From assembly GCF_030161555.1 (NCBI RefSeq), contig NZ_BSUK01000001.1, positions 3,162,001-3,226,000 on the forward strand: 64,000 nt of DNA, written 5' to 3'. This stretch comes from Luteimicrobium album (GTDB taxonomy: Bacteria; Actinomycetota; Actinomycetes; Actinomycetales; Cellulomonadaceae). The translations under genes were made by a program, and so were the position numbers. Each line of letters starts with the position of its first letter. The first letter of the stretch is position 1. Positions 28,972 to 36,733 of the stretch are shown here, piece after piece. The notes under the pieces were generated by a model. The model was not told where the DNA came from. It ran no database searches and saw only the letters and a program-made list of their open reading frames with translations.

Positions 28972-29264
28972 TTTCCCGGCAGGTGCGCCTGGGCGAAGTA
29001 CGCCGCAGCCCGGCGGAGCACCTCGTTCTCCTGCTCGAGCAGACGCACCCGGCGACGTGCTTCGCGCAGCTCGGCCGACTCGGACGCGGTCACGCCGGGC
29101 TTGGCGCCGTCCTCGACGTCAGCGGCGTGCATCCAGTTGCGCAGGCACGACTCGGAGATGCCGAAGTCCTTCGCGATCTGCTTGACCGGGGCCTCGCCGC
29201 GACGGGCGACAGCCACGACATCGTCGCGGAACTCCTTGGGATGGGGTGCGGGCACAAGGCACAT
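28968..29264 (-). CDS. IS3-family transposase OrfA
   Basis: 98 aa: HTH (HPKEFRDDVVAVARRGEAPVKQIAKDFGISESCLRNWM) and coil (LREARRRVRLLEQENEVLRRAAAYFAQ). Binds element ends and partners OrfB. Confidence 0.9.
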   Translation of the reverse strand: MCLVPAPHPKEFRDDVVAVARRGEAPVKQIAKDFGISESCLRNWMHAADVEDGAKPGVTASESAELREARRRVRLLEQENEVLRRAAAYFAQAHLPGK

Positions 29265-29325
29265 CCTTCCAGTGACGCCTCACGGCACCACAAGTGAGGT
29301 GTCACCTATCCGTGCAGCAGTCCCC

Positions 29326-29655
29326 CGCTTCCTCCACGAGGTTCTGTATCTCGGTGGCGCGGATCGAACGAGTACAACCGCCCCGCACCGTCTGCACGCA
29401 CTGATACACCCCGCCCCGATGGATCATCGCCCGCCCACAATCCGAGCAACGGATCAGACCGGAGAACGGATACAAGCGCTTCGCGACCCCACTGCCGGGG
29501 GTGTGGAAGTTCCGGGCCTTCTTCCGTGCGTCGAGGACATCGGAGACCTGCTGCCAGGTGTCCTCATCCAAGATCGCGGGCCACACCGCCTCAACCTGCA
29601 TCAGTGAGGTCTTGGAACGGGAGCCATCCGGCATGATCGGCCGGTACTCGCGCAC
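29326..29655 (-). pseudogene. Middle fragment of a serine recombinase (recombinase domain and zinc ribbon)
   Basis: Reads REYRPIMPDGSRSKTSLMQVEAVWPAILDEDTWQQVSDVLD, then GLIRCSDCGRAMIHRGGVYQC with the CxxC and C..C of the zinc beta-ribbon. Both ends are lost: the N-terminus at the ISL3 element, the C-terminus at IS3 copy 2. A C-terminal piece at 23582-24033 lies on the same strand in the order expected if both came from one gene with IS-bounded DNA between. Confidence 0.78.
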
Positions 29656-29664
29656 GCCTTTGAT

Positions 29665-31121
29665 GGCTCATGGGACATCCGGTGGGGGCTTGAGGTCGAG
29701 TCCGCCGGCGGCGAGGAGCATGCGGAGGCGGTAGTTGTCGCGGTTGCGGTAGCCGCGGGCGAGGCGGCGGTGGAGTTCGATGAGCCCGTTGATGGCTTCG
29801 GTGGGTCCGTTGTTCTGGCGGCCGGTGGTGAAGTAGGCCAGGAATGCCCCGGACCAGCGCCGCAGGGTCCGGCCGAGGCGTGCGACTTCGGGGATCGGGC
29901 AGGTGTGGAACGAGTTCAGGACCTTCTCGGCGCGCTTGCGGCCCTCGGCGAGGTCCGCGGCGCGGTAGGCGGCGCGTAGGTCCTGGGCACACTGCCACGC
30001 GACGAACACTTCTTCGTGGGCCTCGTTCGCTTCGATCGCACGGGTCAGGCGCGCCCACTGCTTGTCGGTGAGGTTCTCGGCCCCGGCACGCAGGATGGTC
30101 TGGATCCCCAGCAGCGGGTCGCCCTTGCGTCCGCGGTGCCCGGTCGTGGTCTGCTGGACGCGGCGTCGGACCTCGTCGACCACGGCGGTGCCGAGCTTGA
30201 CGACGTGGAACGCGTCCAGGACCGCGGTCGCGTCCTCGAGCTGCTCGTCGATCGCGGACTTGTAGCCCCCGAACGGGTCGAGCGCGGCGACGCCGATCCC
30301 GGCCCGGAAGCCTTCGCCGCGCTCGGTGAGCCAGTCGACGTAGGCCTTCTTCGATCTGCCCGGGACCAGGTCCAACAGGCGGGCGTGCACCCGACCCCCG
30401 CCGTCGCGGGTCAGGTCGACCATCCCAGTCAGCTCCTTGGGGCCCTTGGTGCGGCGGTCACCGTGGTGCCACACGTGCTCGTCCACACCCAGCGACGTCA
30501 CGCTGGCGAACCGGGACTCATCGCCCGCCAAGTCCTCCAGGACCGGCCTGACCGCGCGCCACAGCGTCTTCCACGCGACTGCGAGGCGGCGGGCCAGACC
30601 AGCGATCGTCGCGTGATCATGACGCAGCTGCCCGATCGCCCAGATCACCGCCCGGCGCGTGAGCGACCCGCGCGGGCGCACCAGCGCGCGATGCTGCTCG
30701 ACGAAGGCCCCTACGCCGCATCCCGGGTCCGGGCACCTCCAGGTGCGCTGACGCCACCGCACGACCACGGGCTGTTCACCGGGCACGTCGTGCAGCACCC
30801 GCACCCGCCGACCGCGCGCCTCGGCCACGACCCCGCAAGCCGGACAGCCCATCACCTGTGACGGTGTGGAGACCGTGACCGTCAACCGCGTCGGGCCACG
30901 CTCGACACGCTCGACATGAACACCCTCGACACCCAACAGGGCATCACAGCGCGGGCACGGCTCGATGGTGGGTGCGCCGACACACCCCGTAGCGTTGGAC
31001 AACGTCGAGGTCCTCGAGAAGAGCAGAGAGCTTGGTCGCCTCTGATCCTCGGGGACCTCGACCCCATCACTCCAGCACCACGCTCACCGGCGAGCCGCCC
31101 CCACCCGATGTCCCATGAGCC
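29665..31121 (-). mobile_element. ISL3-family insertion sequence
   Basis: Inverted repeats of about 25 bp: GGCTCATGGGACATCCGGTG at 29665 and its complement ending at 31121, with one mismatch in the shared part. One transposase gene on the minus strand fills it. No 8-bp target duplication is visible, and the two sides carry unrelated gene fragments, so recombination has probably removed DNA next to it. Confidence 0.88.
29668..31002 (-). CDS. ISL3-family transposase
   Basis: 444 aa, intact. N-terminal zinc-binding cysteines (CPRCDALLG, CPACGVV, CPDPGCGVG), an HTH region, then the DDE domain: Asp in SLGVDEHVWHHGDR, LDPFGGYKSAIDEQL, and Glu in NGPTEAINGLIELHRRLARGYRN. It nearly fills the element and is probably functional. 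Confidence 0.93.
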   Translation of the reverse strand: MSNATGCVGAPTIEPCPRCDALLGVEGVHVERVERGPTRLTVTVSTPSQVMGCPACGVVAEARGRRVRVLHDVPGEQPVVVRWRQRTWRCPDPGCGVGAFVEQHRALVRPRGSLTRRAVIWAIGQLRHDHATIAGLARRLAVAWKTLWRAVRPVLEDLAGDESRFASVTSLGVDEHVWHHGDRRTKGPKELTGMVDLTRDGGGRVHARLLDLVPGRSKKAYVDWLTERGEGFRAGIGVAALDPFGGYKSAIDEQLEDATAVLDAFHVVKLGTAVVDEVRRRVQQTTTGHRGRKGDPLLGIQTILRAGAENLTDKQWARLTRAIEANEAHEEVFVAWQCAQDLRAAYRAADLAEGRKRAEKVLNSFHTCPIPEVARLGRTLRRWSGAFLAYFTTGRQNNGPTEAINGLIELHRRLARGYRNRDNYRLRMLLAAGGLDLKPPPDVP

Positions 31122-31979
31122 CTCAAACGCCTTACGGGCCTTGCCCGTCACCTCAGAGCCGGGGCGCAGCACGGCCGGGTTGATGTCGCCGACCACGAGG
31201 ACGTTGGTCCTCTTGGTCACGTTATTCTCGGCCCTGGCGCCAACTCCGGCGCACTCCTCCCAAGCAATCTGGCGGGTCATGGACATCAGGGTGCCCGTGA
31301 ACACCACCACGCGGCCGTAGAGATAGCCGTTCCGGTCGGCGTCCGGGTTGAGGTCGGGTTGCACGAGGTCGGACCCGCCACCCGAGGAGATGGCCACGGA
31401 GCCCCTATATATTCCCGCGCTCATGTGGCCGATGCCTACATGGACAGAGCCCGCAAGATCGTCCAGAGTCGAGGCCCCCAGCTGGGCCGCCAGACGGCTC
31501 ACGATCTCCACTACAGCCTCGGCGTCGGCCAGCGCGTCGTGGTGGTCGTCCACGACGAAACCGAGCGACTCGGCGACATAGGGCAGTCGGTAGGTCGGCA
31601 GACGCAGCGCCCGGCGCGAGAGCACGAGTGTGCAAAGGAAGCGCAGGGCAGGCCACTCGATATTGTCCACGGCACAGGCGTAGCGGATCACCCCGATGTC
31701 GAACCCGGCGTTGTGTGTCACCAGCACGTCACTGCCGATGAAGTCCACGATGTGGGGCAAGATTTCGCGCCACCTTGGAGCGGTGGAGACCATCTCGGGC
31801 GTGATGCCGTGAATGGCAATGTTCCAACCGTCGAAGAAGTCCACCGCCTCCGGCGGACGGATCAGCCACTGGCGGGTGTCCACCACCTGTCCGTCGCGGA
31901 CCTTGACCAGTCCGACTGAGCAGGGCGAGCCTCGGTAGGAGTTTGCTGTTTCGAAGTCGATGGCGGTGTAGTCGAGCAT
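31122..31979 (-). pseudogene. DnaQ-like exonuclease with BRCT domain, C-terminus cut by ISL3
   Basis: The N-terminal DEDD exonuclease is well preserved: YTAIDFETANSYRGSPCSVG (Asp, Glu), VTHNAGFDIGVIRYA, and DDHHDALADAEAVVEI. A BRCT domain follows (LYGRVVVFTGTLMSMTR...NVTKRTNVLVVGD). Just after GKARKAFE the frame enters the ISL3 end; the last residues then come from the element. Function would be repair-associated 3'-5' exonuclease; the protein may still be active because only the final part of BRCT is lost. Confidence 0.82.
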
Positions 31980-32176
31980 CAGAGACTCCCGTTACCGTGG
32001 ACCCGCTCGGCAACATGGCGGGGGGACCTCGAAGTGGTCATGTCAAGGCTAGACCGGTACGCCCGTAAGCCAAGATCGAGAGACGGCGCCGGGAAAGACT
32101 GAGCCCCGGCGACGTGACCAAGGTCAGAGGTCCACCGGGGCTTTCTGCCTTCCATGATACGCGATACTGAGGGACC

Positions 32177-32887
32177 ATGCCAGCACCCGAACCCTCCGAC
32201 TCTGCACCGCAGGAGTGGGTCGACCGCTGGCTGAGCCCGCCCCGGCTCGGCGTCTATCTGAACGCCACCGACGGCGACGCCGACGACGCCCTCGCACTCT
32301 ACGAGTGGAACGCCAAGCTTGGAGCCGCGTTCGGGCACGACCTCGCCCATCTGGAAATCGGGCTCCGCAACGCCTATGACCGCGCCCTGACCGAGCACCT
32401 GCACCTGCCACGGCACTGGACGGCCGCCGGCGACCTCGTGTTCGCCCCGGTCGTGCGAACCCGCAAGCGCGGCAGCCACGGCAAGGTCGCCGTGGACATC
32501 AACGCCAAGCCCCGAGCCTCCCTCGACCGGGCGATCCGCGAAGCCGGCGGCCGGAAAGCATCGCCCGGCAAGGTCATCGCACAGCTCACCTTCGGCTTCT
32601 GGCGCTACCTCACCTCCTCCGCCCACGAGCTGACGCTGTGGCGCCCTGCCCTGCACCACGCCTTCCCACCAGGCACCAGCCGGCCCGACGTCGATACCCG
32701 CATCGGACGACTCCACGAACTGCGGAACCGCGTCGCCCACCACGAACCCCTCCTCAGGATCGACGCGGCCGACCTGCACGGCGACCTGCTCCACATCGCT
32801 GCTCTGCTCGACCCTCAGCTCCACGACTACATCCAGGAGCACTCGACCCTGGCCGACATCCTCACGAGCCGACCGGGGCCCGTCTGA
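32177..32887 (+). CDS. Abi-family (HEPN) putative abortive-infection protein
   Basis: 236 aa. WVDRWLSPPRLGVYL at the start, YEWNAKLGAAFGHDLAHLEIGLRNAYDRAL, and RIGRLHELRNRVAHHEPLL with the HEPN R-x4-H motif (RNRVAH) fit the Abi_2/Abi-like HEPN family, whose members are often RNases in phage defence. It sits on an IS-rich island remnant. Intact, ATG start. It is the only gene here with a likely immune role. No cognate antitoxin is obvious beside it. Confidence 0.75.
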   Translation: MPAPEPSDSAPQEWVDRWLSPPRLGVYLNATDGDADDALALYEWNAKLGAAFGHDLAHLEIGLRNAYDRALTEHLHLPRHWTAAGDLVFAPVVRTRKRGSHGKVAVDINAKPRASLDRAIREAGGRKASPGKVIAQLTFGFWRYLTSSAHELTLWRPALHHAFPPGTSRPDVDTRIGRLHELRNRVAHHEPLLRIDAADLHGDLLHIAALLDPQLHDYIQEHSTLADILTSRPGPV

Positions 32888-33209
32888 GCTGACGAGGCAC
32901 CCGGCCCCTCGGACGAATCCGACCGCCCTCGGCCAGCACCGCGGCGCGTACCGTCTCAATGCTCACCGCCATCCGCTCCGCGACCTGCGCCAGCGTCAGA
33001 CCGTCCTCGTAGAGCGCGGCGGCACGGCCCTGATCCTTCGCAGGCAAACCCGGCTCGCGCACGGGCAGGCCGGCACGACGAGCGAGTTCAGACACCGTGG
33101 CGCGATGCACTCGGAATCTCGTGGCGATCACCCGAACCGGCATCCCCGCCTCGTAGTCGGCCAGCAGTTCGGCGCGCCTCGCAGGGCTCAACCGTGTTTG
33201 AGACTGCAC
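32862..33209 (-). CDS. Helix-turn-helix protein (resolvase-type HTH)
   Basis: 115 aa with two HTH units: RAELLADYEAGMPVRVIATRFRVHRATVSELARRAG and GRAAALYEDGLTLAQVAERMAVSIETVRAAV. This tandem recombinase-type HTH is often found as a stand-alone protein near serine recombinases in actinobacterial islands. Start GTG 33209. It converges on the Abi gene and overlaps its 3' end by 26 bp, so the two may interfere antisense. Role unknown. Confidence 0.72.
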   Translation of the reverse strand: MQSQTRLSPARRAELLADYEAGMPVRVIATRFRVHRATVSELARRAGLPVREPGLPAKDQGRAAALYEDGLTLAQVAERMAVSIETVRAAVLAEGGRIRPRGRVPRQLRRAPVGS

Positions 33210-33423
33210 CGGGTTTTTTCGTCACCGGGCCGCGCGTATCCTGCCTCTCAGGCCCCCGCGACCGTGCGCCGCGCCCCTCAGACCCCCTGAGAACGCGGCG
33301 AATCAGGGTCCGGAGGGCCGGACTGCTGTTTGAGAATCGTCCGGGAAGGTCCACACTGTGATGACGCGGGACATCGTTGATAGATGTCCCGCGTCTGTGC
33401 TCTCCGGGGAGGAACCGCGTGGC

Positions 33424-33758
33424 TCAGGCGTCGTCGAGCTGCAGCGCCAGGCCGCGGAAGGTCGCCAACGACCCCAGGTTCGTGGTGGCGTCGTCGGCGA
33501 TGCGGCGGCCGATCTCGGAGTCCAACGCGGCCTCGAGCGCGGCCATGTCGTCCCACTCCATCGACACCACGAGGTAGGGGCGGGCCCGATCAGGGCCTTC
33601 GGCTCGTGGCTCAGCGTGATCCGCCGCAGGCCCGGGTACTGGCGCGCCAGCGGGACGTGGACCTCCTGGTAGTGGCGCTCGAACGCCTCGACATCGGTGG
33701 GCGCGTCGTACATGACGACGAATCGGGCCTGGGGCGCTGCAGGGGTGTCCGTGGGCAT
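33424..33758 (-). CDS. EthD family protein
   Basis: About 112 aa. ARFVVMYDAPTDVEAFERHYQEVHVPLARQYPGLRRITLS is the EthD-type ferredoxin-like fold (dimeric alpha-beta barrel). The rest (PYLVVSMEWDDMAALEAALDSEIGRRIADDATTNLG) is one base out; the break is at GGGCCC 33582-33587 and one extra base gives ALIGARPYLVV. EthD proteins assist ether or aromatic degradation; its use here is unknown. Confidence 0.8.
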
Positions 33759-33825
33759 CGGGCTGGGCTCCTGTCGTGGCGTCGCGGTGCGGTCATCGGC
33801 ACGCTACTGGGTCCGAGCTGCGACG

Positions 33826-34050
33826 TCATGGCGGCTCGACCGCGAGGAGGTCGCCGACCTCGCAGCCGAGCGCGTCGCACACGGCGGTGAGCGTCGAGAA
33901 CCGGATCGCGCGAGCGCGCCCGTTCTTGAGGACCGACAGGTTGACCACGCTCACCCCGACACGTTCCGAGAGCTCGACGAGGGTCATGTCGCGCCGGGCG
34001 AGGAGCCGGTCGAGACGGACGACGACCCGGTGCTGTGGATCGTCCGTCAT
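33826..34050 (-). CDS. Small XRE/Cro-type HTH regulator
   Basis: 74 aa: VVVRLDRLLARRDMTLVELSERVGVSVVNLSVLKNGRARAIRFSTLTAVCDALGCEVGDLLAVEP is a complete Cro/C1 HTH. Its ATG overlaps the stop of the DUF2975 gene, a pair resembling yoaS-yozG of Bacillus. Likely represses its own operon; a palindrome at 34798 is a candidate site. Confidence 0.87.
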   Translation of the reverse strand: MTDDPQHRVVVRLDRLLARRDMTLVELSERVGVSVVNLSVLKNGRARAIRFSTLTAVCDALGCEVGDLLAVEPP

Positions 34051-34748
34051 CAGACCAGCCCGTCGACCTCGGTGCGCAGCCGTGCACCTTGGCGGAACAC
34101 CTCGGCGAGGAGGAGGACGAGTGCACCGATCCACAGCGGGGCGACGGTGAGTCGGAACGGCACGTCCACGATGCCGGCCGCGGCTGAGTGCGCGATGCCG
34201 AGCTTGTCGAGGGCGAACGTGCCCAGCTGGACGGTGGTGCCTCCGACGGCGATGAGCCCCGCGATCGCAGCGACAGGCCTGGCGTTGGCCGGGCTGAACG
34301 CGTCGCCGCGCGCGACGCCGCGCGCGATCTTGTACAGCAGTCCGAGGACCGCGAGGGCCAGCGCCGCCCACGCGAGCGGCGGGAGCGCGAACATGAGCCG
34401 GCTGCTGCCCTCGGTGCCCCAGAAGGTCAGTCGCATCGTGTTGCCGAACGAGAGCTCCACGGGTGGGAGGCCCGTTGCGGCGTCACGGGTGCCGTCCGAC
34501 GTGTCCTTCCAGGGGAACATCACGGGCATGGTCGCATCGGCGTCGTCGAGGTCGTACCCGTTTGCCACCATGCGCTCCCGGAATCCGGTGTCGCGCACGA
34601 CGACCAGGTCGGGCACCGGCCGGTTCTGGAGGTAGGCCAGGTTCGTGTCCGGTCCGGCGAGCGGCGGGACCACGTTGAACGCCAGCACCCAGCCGGCCGC
34701 CAGCGCCAGGACGGTGTACAGGACTCGGACGGACCACGTCGTCGCCAT
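34050..34748 (-). CDS. DUF2975 membrane protein
   Basis: 232 aa with four hydrophobic segments (about residues 7-27, 115-140, 155-175, 195-220), as in DUF2975. Start ATG 34748 behind GGAGAC. Cotranscribed with the HTH gene by 4-base overlap. The pairing with a small Cro-type regulator is conserved across Gram-positives; physiological role unknown. Confidence 0.83.
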   Translation of the reverse strand: MATTWSVRVLYTVLALAAGWVLAFNVVPPLAGPDTNLAYLQNRPVPDLVVVRDTGFRERMVANGYDLDDADATMPVMFPWKDTSDGTRDAATGLPPVELSFGNTMRLTFWGTEGSSRLMFALPPLAWAALALAVLGLLYKIARGVARGDAFSPANARPVAAIAGLIAVGGTTVQLGTFALDKLGIAHSAAAGIVDVPFRLTVAPLWIGALVLLLAEVFRQGARLRTEVDGLV

Positions 34749-34797
34749 CGGTCTCCTCTCGGTCGCCGTCACCTCAGGGTGAACCCTGGCACAACGA

Positions 34798-34807
34798 ATA
34801 TCGATAT
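34798..34807. promoter_or_regulatory. AT-rich palindrome, candidate operator
   Basis: ATATCGATAT is a perfect 10-bp palindrome within CGAATATCGATATGTCG, striking in such GC-rich DNA. It lies 50 bp upstream of the DUF2975 start and about 95 bp upstream of the nitronate monooxygenase. A site for the small HTH regulator is the simplest guess. Confidence 0.5.
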
Positions 34808-34900
34808 GTCGAGAGGGTCGTGTCACGACGACGCCGCGCGGACGCGCATGATGGGGCTGCTCGGCCGGACGGTCGGGCGACCACGCGGACGGAGGACGGG

Positions 34901-35971
34901 ATGGGCGCACGAGCGCTGCAAGAGCTGTGGGGGATCGAGCACCCGGTCGTGCTGGCACCATTCGGCGGGATGTCGTCGGTCGAGCTGACCGCGGCGGTCA
35001 CCGACCTCGGCGGGCTCGGCTCGTACGGGCTGTACGGCTACGGGCCCGACCGCATCCGCGAGACCGTCGAGGCCCTGCGTGCCGCGACGCCGGGCCCCTT
35101 CGCCCTGAACCTGTGGCTGCCGACGGGGAACGAGGTCACGCCCGCCGACGTGGACCTCGCGTGCTCCTCCTCGACGACGGCCGTCGCGCCGCTGTTCGCC
35201 GAGCTCGGCCTCGAGCGGCCCCAGCCGCCCGAGCGGTTCCTGCCGCCTTTCGACGACCAGCTCGACGCGGTCCTCGACGCGCGCCCCGCCGCTCTGAGCC
35301 TCGTCTTCGGGGTGCCCGCCCCGGACGTCGTCGAGCGGGCGCACTCCCGCGGGATCGCCGTCGTCGGGACGGCCACGACGGTCGCCGAGGCGGTGGCGCT
35401 CGCGGACGGTGGCGTCGACGTCGTCGTCGCCACCGGGGCCGACGGCGCCGGGCACCGGGGCTCGTTCCTGCGCCCGGCGGCGGAGTCGCTCGTCGGGACG
35501 TTCGCGCTCGTGCCGCAGGTCGTCGACGCCGTGGACGTGCCGGTGGTCGCGGCGGGCGGGATCGCGGACCGGCGTGGCGTGGCGGCCGCGTTCGCCCTCG
35601 GAGCCTCGGGCGTCCAGGTCGGGACGGCGTTCCTGGCGACGCGCCAGTCGGCGGCGACCGACGCGTACCGCGCGGCCATCAGGTCGGCCGGCGCGGACGA
35701 CACCGTGCTCACCCGGGCCATGAGCGGCCGGCTCGCGCGCGGGCTGCCGAACCGCGCGGTGCGCACCATCGAGGACGCGGGCGCGATCGCCCTGTTCCCC
35801 GCCCAGAACTGGCTCACCGGCCAGTTCCGCGCCGAGGCCGGCCGGCGCGGGATCGGCGACCTGCAGTCGCTCTGGATGGGCCAGGCCGCCGGGCTCTCGC
35901 GCCAGGACGACGCCGCCGCGGTGTTCGCGGGGCTGCTCGCCGGGATGCCCGGCGCCGCCCGGTCAGCGTGA
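34901..35971 (+). CDS. Nitronate monooxygenase family flavoprotein
   Basis: 356 aa TIM-barrel FMN enzyme. Starts at ATG 34901 behind GGAGGA. PVVLAPFGGMSSVELTAAVTDLGGLGSYG and ATGADGAGHRG (with the catalytic-type His) and VVAAGGIADRRGVAAAFALGASGVQVGTAFLAT (phosphate-binding loop) are characteristic of NMO. Detoxifies alkyl nitronates or related substrates. Its last 9 bp overlap the converging response-regulator fragment. Confidence 0.9.
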   Translation: MGARALQELWGIEHPVVLAPFGGMSSVELTAAVTDLGGLGSYGLYGYGPDRIRETVEALRAATPGPFALNLWLPTGNEVTPADVDLACSSSTTAVAPLFAELGLERPQPPERFLPPFDDQLDAVLDARPAALSLVFGVPAPDVVERAHSRGIAVVGTATTVAEAVALADGGVDVVVATGADGAGHRGSFLRPAAESLVGTFALVPQVVDAVDVPVVAAGGIADRRGVAAAFALGASGVQVGTAFLATRQSAATDAYRAAIRSAGADDTVLTRAMSGRLARGLPNRAVRTIEDAGAIALFPAQNWLTGQFRAEAGRRGIGDLQSLWMGQAAGLSRQDDAAAVFAGLLAGMPGAARSA

Positions 35972-36556
35972 GCCGGGGGTTACGAGCCCGTTCTCGTAGG
36001 CCGCGATCACGAGCTGGGCGCGGTCGTGGGCCCCGAGCTTCGTCATGATCCGTCCGACGTGCGTCTTCGCCGTGTGCGGCGAGATCACCAGCGCGTCGGC
36101 GATCTCCGTGTTGGACCGCCCGGACCCGACGAGCGTGAGGACCTCGACCTCCCGCTCGGTGAGCTCGCCGAGGTCCGGGGAGCCACGGCCGTGCCGGACG
36201 CCCCCGTCCGGACGTACCGGTCGATCAGGCTGCGGGTCGCCGTCGGCGAGAGCAGCGCGTCCCCGGCGTGGACGGCCCGGATCGCGGCGAGGATCTGGTC
36301 CGGCTCGGCACCCTTGCCGATGAAGCCGCTCGCCCCGGCGCGCAGGGCCCCGACGACGTAGTGGTCCTCCTCGAACGTCGTGAGCACGAGGACCCGCACG
36401 GCCGCGAGCGCCGGGTCGGCGCAGATGGCGCTCGTGGCGGCGATGCCGTCCGTGCCGGGCATCCGGATGTCCATGAGGGCGACGTCGGGGTGCAGCGCCC
36501 GCGCGAGCTCGACGGCCCGGCGCCCGTCCGCCGCCTCGCCCGCGAGGGCGAGCGCC
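35963..36556 (-). pseudogene. LuxR-type response regulator lacking its N-terminus
   Basis: The receiver domain is present from GEAADGRRAVELARALHPDVALMDIRMPGTDG (phospho-Asp in LMDIRMPG) through the Lys region GASGFIGKG. The LuxR HTH follows (LTEREVEVLTLVGSGRSNTEIADALVISPHTAKTHVGRIMTKL). The first 35 or so residues with the acidic pair are missing: similarity stops at about 36556. There is also a frame break at CCCCC 36201-36205 (RTGGVRHGRGSPDL when repaired). No sensor kinase is adjacent, as expected if DNA was lost here. Confidence 0.78.
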
Positions 36557-36673
36557 GCTGACGAGCTCTTCGGCGCGAACGCGATGGACCTGTCGCTGCG
36601 CCCGGCCGCGGCCCGCGCCGGTCACGACCAGGAACTGGCGCTGGCCGACCGGCTGAGCGCGTTCTGGCGCTGA
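36557..36673 (+). pseudogene. C-terminal fragment of an unidentified plus-strand gene
   Basis: Reads ADELFGANAMDLSLRPAAARAGHDQELALADRLSAFWR then stop. It looks like a normal C-terminal helix of a larger enzyme but has no start or N-terminal part; the upstream bases belong to the antiparallel response regulator. I cannot name the family. It directly precedes the hpa-like operon in the same direction. Confidence 0.5.
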
Positions 36674-36697
36674 CCTCTCGGCCGAGTCGCGGGGTCG

Positions 36698-36733
36698 TTG
36701 CCCCGGCATCAGCGATCGTATATGATTCTCGAC
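36698..36733 (+). promoter_or_regulatory. Promoter with overlapping GntR-type operator for the hpa-like operon
   Basis: TTGCCC at 36698-36703 and TATGAT at 36721-36726 are 17 bp apart, placing the transcript start at about the GTG 36734, so the message looks leaderless. ATCGTATATGAT (36715-36726) overlaps the -10 and is a partial dyad of the AT-rich type bound by FCD GntR regulators; the GntR gene is second in the operon. Confidence 0.68.

Larger units (their letters stand above)
28051..29325 (-). mobile_element. IS3-family insertion sequence 2
   Basis: Inverted repeats GGGGACTGCTGCACG at 28051-28065 and its complement at 29311-29325; the canonical TG...CA tips would be 28057 and 29319. It carries overlapping orfA and orfB on the minus strand and is unrelated in its ends to IS copy 1. 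No matching target duplication flanks it. Its right end cuts a recombinase gene. Confidence 0.85.
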
